From Litorimonas sp964565335 (lineage in GTDB: Bacteria; Pseudomonadota; Alphaproteobacteria; Caulobacterales; Maricaulaceae), in the NCBI GenBank assembly GCA_964565335.1, contig CAZMEN010000004.1:1-64000 (forward strand): a stretch of DNA of 64,000 nt, read 5' to 3'. Under the pieces are notes generated by a model that worked only from the letters and a program-made list of their open reading frames with translations, ran no database searches and was not told the DNA's origin. Of the stretch, positions 51,126 through 59,498 are shown piece after piece (the first letter of the stretch is position 1; the number at the start of each line of letters is the position of its first letter). Position numbers and translations under genes: made by a program.

Positions 51126-51858
51126 CTATTCCGTTGAGGGCTTAAACAAGCTCTCAAGCGTATGTTCGACTTTGGGCTTTTCTGTCGGCAACGGAGCCTG
51201 TTCAACGGGCTTTAATGTTTCGCCGCCTTCTTCTGCGCGCGCGCGCCCTCACCTTGCGCGGCCAAATCGGCCACAGCCATCACAGCATATNNNNNNNNNN
51301 TTCTTCTGCGCGCGCCGCATCTTCTTTGGCTTTTTTCTCAGCTGCTTTTTTCACAAGCGCGTCTAAGTCAATTTGCGAACATAATCCGAGCGATACAGGA
51401 TCGGTTGGGTTGATTGTATTGATTTTCCAATGCGTCCGCTCACGAATGGATTTAATGGTCGGTTTCGTCGTCCCGATAAGTTTCGAGATTTGCGCATCCG
51501 TAATCTCAGCATGGTTGCGGACAAGCCACGCAATCGCATCAGGACGGTCCTGACGGCGCGAAAGCGGTGTATAACGCGGGCCTTTTTTCTTGGTCTTCGG
51601 CTTCAAATCATCAGAGTCAAATTTATTGGCCTTCATAGCGTAATTTGGATCACCTTCGGCTTTTTCAATTTCTTCGCGGCTGACCTGCCCATTGGCAATC
51701 GGGTCCGCTCCGCGGATGCCTGCGGCCACATCGCCATCGGCAATGCCTTCGACTTCCAGAATATGCAGAGAACAAAACTCGCTAATCTGTTTGAATGTCA
51801 TAGCTGTATTATCAATCAACCAAACGGCGGTTGCCTTAGGCATTAAAATCTGTGTCAT
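51126..51858 (-). CDS. trcR: TrcR-type cell-cycle transcriptional regulator (DUF1013), interrupted by an assembly gap
   Basis: DUF1013 proteins, named TrcR, are alphaproteobacterial regulators. From ATG 51858 the family opening MTQILMPKATAVWLIDNTAM is intact, followed by SLHILEVEGIADGDVAAGI, DPIANGQVSREEIEKAEGDP and the core AWLVRNHAEITDAQISKLIG with TTKPTIKSIRERTHWK. A Lys/Ala/Glu-rich tail then meets ten N at 51291-51300. Beyond the gap an acidic Pro-rich C-terminus ends HTLESLFKPSTE, with the stop at 51126. The two sides are out of frame as written, and a (GC)6 run at 51235-51246 adds a second apparent frameshift; one GC fewer would join the frames. I regard the gene as intact and the breaks as assembly problems. 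Confidence 0.85.
51291..51300. other. Scaffold gap (10 N) inside trcR
   Basis: A fixed-size N run in the low-complexity Ala/Glu tail of trcR. TTCTTCTGCGCGC occurs on both sides (51228-51240 and 51301-51313), so a short GC-rich repeat probably broke the assembly. Unlike the gpmA gap, the flanks do not overlap visibly and the true length is unknown. Confidence 0.9.
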
Positions 51859-51885
51859 AATCGGCCTCTCTCTATTTAAGCCATT

Positions 51886-51908
51886 AAAAAAACCCCGCTC
51901 GGCGGGGT
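51886..51908 (-). terminator. Terminator-like hairpin in the 5' leader of trcR
   Basis: On the minus strand ACCCCGC-CGA-GCGGGGT is a perfect 7-bp stem followed by seven T, a textbook intrinsic terminator, located 28 bases before the trcR start codon. No leftward gene ends here; the next gene upstream points the other way. It may be an attenuator in the trcR leader or the end of a short leftward RNA. Confidence 0.8.
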
Positions 51909-52042
51909 CATTTTGCTCGAAATCAGCCATTTGCTTCTTTCGAACGAAGGGATACATACGCTATTGACGTTAAAAAGCAAGTCAAAAGCCCATCCCCTTA
52001 TAGAGTGTGACGGGCCCGCCCATCGCAGCCTAGGAGAGCCAA

Positions 52043-52234
52043 ATGACGGATGACACACCCTTGAACCAAAGCGGGACAATCACCGTGGGAGAAGACCTCT
52101 ATGGTGTTTCAATTCATGAATTGGAGGCCCGCATCGTGATTTTCAATGCGGAAATTGCTCGTGTCGAACGGGAATTGACGAAAAAACGCGCCGAGCGCGA
52201 AGCCGCCGATAGCGTTTTTGGAGGTAAAAAATAA
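52043..52234 (+). CDS. DUF1192 family protein
   Basis: A 63-residue protein of the small DUF1192 family, largely confined to alphaproteobacteria. The recognisable part is LYGVSIHELEARIVIFNAEI followed by a heptad-like, charged helix (ARVERELTKKRAEREAAD) that suggests a short coiled coil. No function is known. AGGAGAG lies about eight bases before ATG 52043. rcdA follows 126 bases downstream in the same direction, and trcR diverges upstream. Confidence 0.85.
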   Translation: MTDDTPLNQSGTITVGEDLYGVSIHELEARIVIFNAEIARVERELTKKRAEREAADSVFGGKK

Positions 52235-52360
52235 AAAACACCCAATTGGTGGCATTAAATTTAACTATTTAGCACAGTTATTAATGCTTGTATGAAAGTT
52301 TGGCGCAGACCTTGCAACCCGAAGCACGAACTCGCAATATCGTGCTGAAAAAGAGATTAT

Positions 52361-52978
52361 ATGAATGTCGGAAATCCCCTGTCACCTACGCCTAACTCTC
52401 TCCAGTCCCCCGTTTTAAATACACCTTCTTCTATGAACTCATACGTCCCGATAGCGCCCGACACTTTGACCCCACAAGCAGAAGCCCGCTTGTTGGAGTT
52501 TACCCGTTCGGAATTGTTTTCAAAGACCTTCCGTGAGGGCATGGATATGGTTGAAGAAACCGCCGCCTATCTTGATGGGCCCGGACGTCAGGACGCGAAG
52601 ACACTCTCCCGTAATGATTCAATGATTTACGCCAGTCAGTCTATGCGGCTTACGACACGGTTGATGCAAGTGGCGAGTTGGCTTTTGGTACAGCGCGCTT
52701 TAAAAGAAGAAGAAATGAGCCTGACCGAGGCCCGCGCTGGAAAATATCGTTTAGCGCCTGAGACCAAGTCAGATGAAACTCTCAGCTTTTCCGACCTCGC
52801 AAAAACGGCCTACGCTTTGCCGGCACGTTTACTTGATCTTTTAGCCCGCTCAGAAGCGATTTATGAGCGTATCGCCCGCCTTGACCGTTCTCTTTACGGC
52901 ACGATTGCTGCGCAGCAAGGCAATACAGTTGCCGACCAAATTGGCCGTCTGGAAGCCGCCTTCAGGCCGCAAGACTAA
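52361..52978 (+). CDS. rcdA: RcdA-like regulator of CtrA degradation (DUF1465)
   Basis: A 205-residue protein with the DUF1465 core known from Caulobacter RcdA: FREGMDMVEETAAYLDGPGR, then SQSMRLTTRLMQVASWLLVQ and RALKEEEMSL, and a C-terminal helical part (ALPARLLDLLARSEAIYERI). In Caulobacter RcdA works with CpdR and PopA to deliver CtrA to the ClpXP protease at the G1-S transition. A Pro/Ser/Thr-rich N-terminus of about 45 residues is longer than I expect for the family. A dyad GCACGA/TCGTGC at 52324-52345 lies just before the start. A terminator follows, then rpmE convergent. Confidence 0.88.
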   Translation: MNVGNPLSPTPNSLQSPVLNTPSSMNSYVPIAPDTLTPQAEARLLEFTRSELFSKTFREGMDMVEETAAYLDGPGRQDAKTLSRNDSMIYASQSMRLTTRLMQVASWLLVQRALKEEEMSLTEARAGKYRLAPETKSDETLSFSDLAKTAYALPARLLDLLARSEAIYERIARLDRSLYGTIAAQQGNTVADQIGRLEAAFRPQD

Positions 52979-53013
52979 ACGACGAGCCCTTTAGTTTAGC
53001 CATACCCAATAAA

Positions 53014-53036
53014 AAAGGCCCCTCTTGGGGGCCTTT
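53014..53036. terminator. Bidirectional terminator between rcdA and rpmE
   Basis: AAAGGCCCC-TCTTG-GGGGCCTTT is a perfect 9-bp stem with a 5-nt loop. The left flank adds three more A, giving a six-T tail on the minus strand for rpmE; rightward it ends in TTTAT for rcdA. Confidence 0.85.
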
Positions 53037-53064
53037 ATCATTTGAGGTTTTGTAAAACGGCGAA

Positions 53065-53286
53065 TTAAACGCCAAACCCTGCAAATTTGTCTTTGAAGCG
53101 AGAAACGCGGCCGCCGCGATCCATCAATTTCGCATCACCGCCCGTCCAAGCCGGGTGGGTTTTGGAATCAATATCGAGGGACAGAACGTCGCCTTCTTTG
53201 CCCCAAGTCGAGCGTGTTTCGTAAGTTGATCCGTCAACCATTTTGACAGTGATCATGTGGTAATCTGGGTGAATATCTTTTTTCAT
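53065..53286 (-). CDS. rpmE: 50S ribosomal protein L31
   Basis: A 73-residue bL31 protein. KKDIHPDYHMITVKMVDGS and the C-terminal HPAWTGGDAKLMDRGGRVSR with FKDKF are diagnostic. The paired Cys residues of zinc-binding L31 are absent (Tyr and His occupy the usual positions), so this is the zinc-independent C- form. It stands alone on the minus strand with its own terminator. Confidence 0.96.
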   Translation of the reverse strand: MKKDIHPDYHMITVKMVDGSTYETRSTWGKEGDVLSLDIDSKTHPAWTGGDAKLMDRGGRVSRFKDKFAGFGV

Positions 53287-53430
53287 AATGTGGCTCCTAA
53301 GCCTCTGGTCACGGGTTTGCGTTAAAAGGTCCCCCGCTCGGATGAGGCGATATAGGCGAGGATTAGAAAATCGTCAAGCGACTCTCTGACTAAGAGAGCA
53401 ATGAATAAGATGGGCAGTCAATAAAGCTGA

Positions 53431-54279
53431 CTACGGGCTGACAATCTCTCTCAAGGCTTTGAGCTGCGTTAGCAAAGGACGCGCCTCTGTGATCGGCAAA
53501 CAACTCGGCGCATCGCAAAGAGCCGCATCGGGGTCTGAATGAAATTCAAGGAAGACCCCATCCGCGCCTGCGGCTACCGCCGCCTTAGCTACGATAGCTA
53601 CGCCGTCACGGCGTCCACCTGTTGAGGCTCCGCCCGTGCGCGGGTCTGCGCCCGGCAATTGCACAGCATGGGTGGCATCAATCGTAACAGGTGGGCCAAG
53701 TTTTTGCATTTCGCCAATCGCAAGCGGGTCAACAATGAGGTTGTTATAGCCGAAACTCGACCCACGTTCACAAAGAATAATCTGATCCGCGTCATAGGTT
53801 TCACGAATTTTCGAGACGATGTTTTTACAATCCCATGGCGCAAGGAATTGCGCTTTTTTCACATGGATAAGCGCGCCTGTTTGTTTGGCAGCCTCTGCCA
53901 TGGCCGTGACCAAATCTGTCTGGCGGCAGAGAAAAGCGGGAAGCTGAATAATCTCGGCTACTTCGGCGACCGCCATAGCCTGCGCTGGTTCATGCACATC
54001 GGTGCAAATCGGCACGTCCAGTTTGGCCTTTATACGGCTTAGCATCTCAAGGCCCTTTTCAAGGCCCGGCCCGCGGAAAGAGGAAATAGACGACCGATTC
54101 GCTTTATCAAAACTCGCCTTGAACACATAAGGCAAGCCGAGGTCAGCACAGACGGCTTTCAATTCCCGCCCCATCGCCAACGACTCATCAAGGCTCTCCA
54201 GAACATTACATCCCGCAATCACGGCGAGAGGCAGACCCCGTCCGACAGACCAACCAGATTTATGAGTGACCTGTTTCAT
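53431..54279 (-). CDS. kdsA: 3-deoxy-8-phosphooctulonate synthase
   Basis: A 282-residue enzyme condensing phosphoenolpyruvate with arabinose-5-phosphate to Kdo-8-phosphate. Signature segments are FKASFDKANRSSISSFRGPG, CTDVHEPAQAMAV, IQLPAFLCRQTDLV and FLEFHSDPDAALCD. In AGCNVLES an Asn stands where metal-dependent enzymes have the metal-binding Cys (GPC in Aquifex), as in E. coli (GGMNVLES), so a metal-independent type is predicted; the Cys just before it is not in the ligand position. It follows suhB with five bases between and shares its operon. With kdsD it supplies lipopolysaccharide Kdo. Confidence 0.95.
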   Translation of the reverse strand: MKQVTHKSGWSVGRGLPLAVIAGCNVLESLDESLAMGRELKAVCADLGLPYVFKASFDKANRSSISSFRGPGLEKGLEMLSRIKAKLDVPICTDVHEPAQAMAVAEVAEIIQLPAFLCRQTDLVTAMAEAAKQTGALIHVKKAQFLAPWDCKNIVSKIRETYDADQIILCERGSSFGYNNLIVDPLAIGEMQKLGPPVTIDATHAVQLPGADPRTGGASTGGRRDGVAIVAKAAVAAGADGVFLEFHSDPDAALCDAPSCLPITEARPLLTQLKALREIVSP

Positions 54280-54284
54280 AGGAA

Positions 54285-55103
54285 CTAACCCACGCGCTCC
54301 ATCAGCGGTTTGAATAGAGCTTCATTCGTGCAGATCACATCGCCTGTTTTCAGTATATCACCACCTGAGAGGCTTTCGACGCGGCAGCCGGCTTCTTGGG
54401 CAATCAATATACCTGCGGCGATATCCCAAGGGGCGAGGCCGCGTTCCCAGAACCCGTCATAACGCCCTGCGGCTGTCCAAACCAAATCCAATGACGCGGC
54501 GCCCATGCGGCGCACGCCTGAGCTATGCCCCATAACCTGATGCAGCTCTTTTAAAAACTTCGTATGACCCGGGCGGCCCAGAAACGGAATACCGGTCGAG
54601 AATAGAGAATCTTGGAAAATATCGCGTCGCGATGGCCGCAGACGACGATCCGTGCCGCCGCGCGTACCATCATTGACAAAAGCCCCTTTATTTTTCTCTG
54701 CGAAAAACATTTCATCTGTGATGGGGTTATACACGAGGCCCGCCACAATCTCTTTGGGATTGCCATCTATTTCTCGCTCCAAAGCAATGGAAATCGCGAA
54801 ATGCGGTATACCGTGTAGGAAGTTCGTCGTTCCGTCGAGCGGGTCAACAATGAAACGATGCGTTTTGTCAGAGCCCTCTATCTCGCCGCCTTCTTCCAAA
54901 AGAAAGCTATAACCGGGACGGTCGCGTTGCAGGTTCTCGACAATCACCTCTTCGGCTTTTTTATCGGCGCGAGACACAAAATCAGCAGGCCCTTTGCGGG
55001 AGACCTGTAAATGCTCGACTTCGTTAAAATCGCGCAGCAAATTGCGCGACGCTTTACGCGCCGCATTTTGCATAACGGTCATAATTGCAGAAAGATTGGC
55101 CAT
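54285..55103 (-). CDS. suhB: Inositol-monophosphatase family protein (SuhB type)
   Basis: A 272-residue Mg2+-dependent, Li+-sensitive-type phosphatase. Metal-ligand motifs are the Glu pair region LLEEGGEIEG, FIVDPLDGTTNFLHGIPHFA, and the C-terminal LAPWDIAAGILIAQEAG. In bacteria SuhB acts on inositol phosphates and also takes part in rRNA antitermination with Nus factors. Length and motifs are normal. It begins two bases after the efp stop and ends five bases before kdsA, so efp-suhB-kdsA appear to form one leftward unit. Confidence 0.93.
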   Translation of the reverse strand: MANLSAIMTVMQNAARKASRNLLRDFNEVEHLQVSRKGPADFVSRADKKAEEVIVENLQRDRPGYSFLLEEGGEIEGSDKTHRFIVDPLDGTTNFLHGIPHFAISIALEREIDGNPKEIVAGLVYNPITDEMFFAEKNKGAFVNDGTRGGTDRRLRPSRRDIFQDSLFSTGIPFLGRPGHTKFLKELHQVMGHSSGVRRMGAASLDLVWTAAGRYDGFWERGLAPWDIAAGILIAQEAGCRVESLSGGDILKTGDVICTNEALFKPLMERVG

Positions 55104-55105
55104 AA

Positions 55106-55669
55106 TCAGTCAGCCCGTTTGACGTAGGAACCGTCTTCTGTGTTGATGATGAGACGCTCACCCACGCCCACAAAAGGCGGCACGTTAGTACGCACGCCGT
55201 TTGACATAATAGCGGGTTTGAAAGAATTCGCCGCTGTCTGGCCTTTCACGACCGGCTCGGTCTCAGAGACTTCCAAAACAACCTGCTCAGGCAATGCAAC
55301 GCTAATGGCGCGCTCTTCGTAAAACTCAACTTCGACAGACATACCATCCGTCAGATAAGCAGCCGCGTCGCCGACAAATTCAGACTGTAGATAAATCTGC
55401 TCATAATTTTCAGAATTCATAAAGACGAGCATGTCGCCTTCGGGATAAAGATAAGTGTGCGTTTTTTGATCCAGGCGGACGCGCTCTACGGTTTCAGCGG
55501 CGCGGAACCGTTCATTTAGCTTTCGTCCATCCAAAAGGTTTTTGAGCTCGACCTGATTAAACGCGCCGCCTTTGCCGGGCTTGACTGCATTACATTTTAC
55601 CGCAACCCAAAGCGTGTCTTGGTGCTTGATAATATTGCCGGGTTTTATTTCATTGCCATTCATTTTCAT
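55106..55669 (-). CDS. efp: Elongation factor P
   Basis: A 187-residue translation factor that relieves ribosome stalling at polyproline. Three beta-barrel domains are expected; the modification-loop Lys is in AVKPGKGGAFNQ (about residue 34), which fits the Lys-type EF-P modified by EpmA-like enzymes, but no epm gene is in the window. The C-terminal signature LIINTEDGSYVKRAD is intact. The start may be ATG 55669 or the Met two codons later. It is first of the efp-suhB-kdsA run and is separated from the next upstream gene by that gene's terminator. Confidence 0.96.
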   Translation of the reverse strand: MKMNGNEIKPGNIIKHQDTLWVAVKCNAVKPGKGGAFNQVELKNLLDGRKLNERFRAAETVERVRLDQKTHTYLYPEGDMLVFMNSENYEQIYLQSEFVGDAAAYLTDGMSVEVEFYEERAISVALPEQVVLEVSETEPVVKGQTAANSFKPAIMSNGVRTNVPPFVGVGERLIINTEDGSYVKRAD

Positions 55670-55780
55670 GAGAGCGCTCTTTTCTTTCTAAATCGATAAA
55701 GATGCGGGACATCCCAGACCTTCATCGAAGAGGCAGTCGCCCCTTTATCAATATGGGCGCTCCCTATCAGGCAAAAGAAA

Positions 55781-55805
55781 AAGGGGCAAGCACGGCTTGC
55801 CCCTT
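55781..55805 (-). terminator. Intrinsic terminator of the ABC/M1 operon
   Basis: AAGGGGCAAGC-ACG-GCTTGCCCCTT is a perfect 11-bp stem with a 3-nt loop. On the minus strand it runs into a T-rich stretch. It begins 27 bases after the stop of the fused ABC permease/M1 peptidase gene. Confidence 0.88.
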
Positions 55806-55831
55806 CTTATCAGCGCATGAGGCCTGCGAAT

Positions 55832-58800
55832 TTATTTCGCTAACGCCAGTTTCGTATCCGGTGACGTAATATTATCAGCGACATTTCGTTCAATGAGCAA
55901 GCGGCGCGGGTCAAGTAATATATGTGTCGGTTTCTCCGGCACAATAAAACTCACCGTGCTTTCACGTTCACTGACGCGGATACGTTCCAATGCCATCCAC
56001 TCATCACCAAATTTATCTTTAGGATCTTCGGTATAAAAGCCGACTTCAAGCCACTCATTAAGCGTCTCGCCATCCATTTCGGTCACGGATGTTTCCTCTC
56101 CGTCTTCTTCGGAGGCGAGTTTCTTATCCAAATAAAGCGGGAAAGTGACTTTGAATGTGTCGCCTTGCGCTTCAATTTGAATGTCCTCTTCTCCGAATTT
56201 CATATCCCAGAAGGTAATGCGTTCAAAGTAGTCGTCAATCAACTGATGGTAATCCGGCCCAGCGGCGTCTTTCAGATATTGTACGACTTCAAGTGTTGTC
56301 GCATAAGGCGGGCCTTTTCCGCCGAAATCATTTACGAGACGGCGCATCGCGCCCTGTAAATTTTCGTCTCCGATATAATAACCTAAGCCCCAAAAGACCC
56401 AGCTCGCCTTTTGGTAATCGAGATATTGCTTGCCCTCAGTTTTTGCCAAAGGCGGCTCATCATCGCTGTCGAATGCGCGATTGACCAAATATTGTTCCAT
56501 TGAGCGTTTTTCGACCATACGGCGCATCTTTTGATATCCGTACACATTTCGATAAGCCAGAATAGAAGCGTTTTCTGTTAGGCCTTCGGACATAAAGTTC
56601 GCGCCCAAAGTATCCGCCGGAACAACTTGGTGAGCGAACCATTGATGCCCGATTTCATGCATGGTGACATAGGTCGCAAAATCAATCGTCTCATTATTTT
56701 CGGGGTCGCCCGGATCCATTGTAAAACCGATATTCTCCGAAAATGGAACGGTTCCAGCAAAGGCCTGTGCAAAGCTCGCATAAGGAAATTCCATTACGCG
56801 CAGCTGCGCATATTGATACGGTCCATAGGTCGTTGTGTAGGTATCAAATGAATCCTTCATGGCCTGCATCATCAGGTCGATGTTATAGTCATGCCCCTTG
56901 TGAAAATAGATACGCAAATCAACATTGTCACCATCGGGGTTTTCCCAAACATCTTCTGCGACCTCATAGTCCGCAGACATGAAGTTGAAGAAATTCAAAA
57001 TGGGGTTGATGGCTTCGTAATTACGGCAATAACGATCATCGCCAACACGCTCATCACCCATTAATTTTCCGGGGGCTATCGGAATTTGGCCAGCATCTGT
57101 GCAAATTCGAGCTTTGAAATCAACATAGTCCGCGGTGCCGCCAAACAGGTTCCGCTGGCGCGCCTCAACATCGGTACGCTTGGCCATTTTTTCCCGTTCG
57201 CCAAGGTCATATTTTCGGCGGGTATCGGGATTGCGCAAAAAGCCATTCCGCGACAGACCTATGCTTGGCATGACTGAGCCATTATTCACAAAGGTACCGT
57301 TCTTGCGAATAATTGAGCCGTCGCCCAGACGCGGCGCGTGATAAAATGTTTCAAAGTCCATTCTCGTTGTTTGGCCCGGCGCTAAAGGCGGATCGAACTT
57401 ATAAATTCGCGGATCATATTCCGCTATTTTTTTGGCTAAATCCGACTCCATATCGTGAGTGGCACCGGTCAGTGTCAGGCGCCGTATGTCTTCTTCGTGT
57501 CCTGTTGGCGGATACACGAATATACGCTTAACTGGCTGGTCGGTTTTATTTTCAAGAATGTAATGCCCCTTAACAACACCTTCTTGGCGGCTTGGGAAGA
57601 AGTCCACTTCTGTTTCTACAGAGATGATTCTTGGCAGTGGGTCTTTCTCTTCAATAATGGGCTTTGCCAGTTTCTCCCACGCAACACGTCGCAATTCTCT
57701 TTCTTTCTGATTACGGAATTCACCGTTCTCATAAGACTTATAAATATGAACGCCTGACCCGATAAAGGTGGCCAAAGCCAAAGCTGCGATAGTCCCGGTT
57801 ACGGGCGTGATGCGTTTGGTGAAGTGTTTAAGTCGGCTCAATAATCCTGCCTGCAATCCGCGGCGCCATATCCATACGGAGAAGACCCCGAGGGCAAGAA
57901 CACAAGCGCCCCAATATAAACCAAACCAAGAGGCTCTCAAAACACCGCCAAATCCTGACATCTCAGAATAGGCGCCAGGGGTCACTGCTCCGAACAACAT
58001 CATCGGATGGAAAAATGGGAACATGGGCAGGATAATGGTCAGAAAGATTAACCCCCCCGCCCCGGCCAACATTCCAACAATTCGGTTCGGCGCAAAATTT
58101 TGTAGGAACATAACAAGCAAGGTTTGAAAAGCGAACAACATACCAAAGCTGAACAAGCCAATGCGGAAGTAAGTCATGCCAACAGTCGGGACTTCGCCGC
58201 GCGTCAAGGCCATCTGCGCCCCCATACTGGCAATCAATCCCGCCGCAATAATTGTAAAAATGGCCGCGACGAGAGAGAACCATTTAGCAGCCAAAAATGT
58301 CCAGTCCTTTGCTGGGGTGGCGTCCAATATGTGATGGAACTTCGCCACGCGGTCGCGCCACATAATCTCGCCGCCGAAAAAGACCATAACAATCAGCATG
58401 GGCAGTCCCAAACTCCCAAGAGCCAATTGGGCCATGCGCGTACTAATTAAGAGCTGTTTTTGCGGGGCAAAGAAGATTTCAATACAAAGGATGAAAGCAA
58501 ACAACGAGACAGCAATACCCACCAAAATCATGAAAGCCGTGCTGCGGATTGTTGTCAAATATTCAAATGTGAAGCGTTTTTTGAAGCTGGCTAAGTCAAA
58601 GCTTAACCCCAAATTGGGCGAAACAGGCGCGAGGTTCATCTCGCCTGTCGGGATGTAATCATCTTTACGTTTCTTTGTTTTTCTGAACACAATTCCGCGT
58701 GTCGAGAAAATATAGCCCAGAGCAAATAGGGCAATTCCGATACCGCCCCATAAGAGGCGGTTCAAACCGACATGCCCCATTATGGGCGCCAGACGCGTAT

Positions 58801-59485
58801 TTTGCTCTGCCGCAGGCCAAAACTCGACGACATTTGCTAGGGCCGTAGTCCCAAAAGGGTCAATCAATGACGATAAGATTTCGGGTGCATCCGCAGCCGC
58901 CAGGGATGACATCAAGTAGAAAACGACGAGGCCCACAGCCGAGACATAGACCAGCGTTTTATTACGGCTCAATACGGCGATAGCGGTATAAAAACCCACC
59001 ACAAAAAGTGTATTAATTATGACGAAAATGAAAGTGGGCTGCAAATAATACATCGCATTAAACGGGCCAAACGTTTCTTTATCAGCCCAAGGCGCAATTT
59101 CGCCGAAGAGTGTACCGACCACCATAGCAAACACACATAAAAACGTCGCGAGCCACGCGCCGAAAAATCGACTAAAAATCATCTGCGGTGTTGTAACGGG
59201 CGTCGCGTGCACAATTTCCAACATTTTGTGGTTATCATCACGCATTACACCCGCGACGACAAAAACAGCCGCAAAGAAAATACTCAAAACGCTAATAAAT
59301 GAAATCGTTCCGGCGAGCGTAATAGCGCCGTTATTTTTAATCTTTCCACCGCCCTCCGTAGAGAGCGCAATAAAATCAACGGAGGCCGCCAAAAAGCCGA
59401 AAACAGCCATTAAGAAGATAGCAATCCAGAATCCAAATTGACGGATTTGTAGCGAGAGCTCAAATTTAAGAAGGTCTTTAAACAT
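55832..59485 (-). CDS. ABC-2 type permease fused to an M1-family metallopeptidase
   Basis: A 1217-residue fusion. The N-terminal half (about 1-600) holds two ABC-2-like membrane blocks of roughly six segments each (opening FGFWIAIFLMAVFGFLAASV, with a second block after RFTFEYLTTIRSTAFMILVG). A further membrane segment near 615-635 leads to an extracytoplasmic gluzincin domain. The zinc motif HEIGHQWFAHQ begins at about residue 943, the third ligand Glu is in FMSEGLTENAS, and PFSENIGF occupies the place of the aminopeptidase GAMEN loop. Start ATG 59485 lies 13 bases after the ATPase stop. ABC permease/M1 fusions exist in databases but their substrate is not established; coupled peptide processing and export is an inference. 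Confidence 0.88.
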   Translation of the reverse strand: MFKDLLKFELSLQIRQFGFWIAIFLMAVFGFLAASVDFIALSTEGGGKIKNNGAITLAGTISFISVLSIFFAAVFVVAGVMRDDNHKMLEIVHATPVTTPQMIFSRFFGAWLATFLCVFAMVVGTLFGEIAPWADKETFGPFNAMYYLQPTFIFVIINTLFVVGFYTAIAVLSRNKTLVYVSAVGLVVFYLMSSLAAADAPEILSSLIDPFGTTALANVVEFWPAAEQNTRLAPIMGHVGLNRLLWGGIGIALFALGYIFSTRGIVFRKTKKRKDDYIPTGEMNLAPVSPNLGLSFDLASFKKRFTFEYLTTIRSTAFMILVGIAVSLFAFILCIEIFFAPQKQLLISTRMAQLALGSLGLPMLIVMVFFGGEIMWRDRVAKFHHILDATPAKDWTFLAAKWFSLVAAIFTIIAAGLIASMGAQMALTRGEVPTVGMTYFRIGLFSFGMLFAFQTLLVMFLQNFAPNRIVGMLAGAGGLIFLTIILPMFPFFHPMMLFGAVTPGAYSEMSGFGGVLRASWFGLYWGACVLALGVFSVWIWRRGLQAGLLSRLKHFTKRITPVTGTIAALALATFIGSGVHIYKSYENGEFRNQKERELRRVAWEKLAKPIIEEKDPLPRIISVETEVDFFPSRQEGVVKGHYILENKTDQPVKRIFVYPPTGHEEDIRRLTLTGATHDMESDLAKKIAEYDPRIYKFDPPLAPGQTTRMDFETFYHAPRLGDGSIIRKNGTFVNNGSVMPSIGLSRNGFLRNPDTRRKYDLGEREKMAKRTDVEARQRNLFGGTADYVDFKARICTDAGQIPIAPGKLMGDERVGDDRYCRNYEAINPILNFFNFMSADYEVAEDVWENPDGDNVDLRIYFHKGHDYNIDLMMQAMKDSFDTYTTTYGPYQYAQLRVMEFPYASFAQAFAGTVPFSENIGFTMDPGDPENNETIDFATYVTMHEIGHQWFAHQVVPADTLGANFMSEGLTENASILAYRNVYGYQKMRRMVEKRSMEQYLVNRAFDSDDEPPLAKTEGKQYLDYQKASWVFWGLGYYIGDENLQGAMRRLVNDFGGKGPPYATTLEVVQYLKDAAGPDYHQLIDDYFERITFWDMKFGEEDIQIEAQGDTFKVTFPLYLDKKLASEEDGEETSVTEMDGETLNEWLEVGFYTEDPKDKFGDEWMALERIRVSERESTVSFIVPEKPTHILLDPRRLLIERNVADNITSPDTKLALAK

Positions 59486-59498
59486 TATGTTTCTCGCC

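Noticed and set aside
51859..51957. Longer trcR start reading through the leader hairpin
   Set aside because: The frame is open upstream to 51957, but the family opens with MTQILMPKATAVWLID at 51858, a GAGAGG site precedes it, and the extension would translate the terminator hairpin.
52235..52360. CtrA box (TTAA-N7-TTAA) upstream of rcdA
   Set aside because: TTAA elements occur, but none has the required 7-base spacing; the same holds upstream of manC, where TTAA-N7-TTAT is only approximate.
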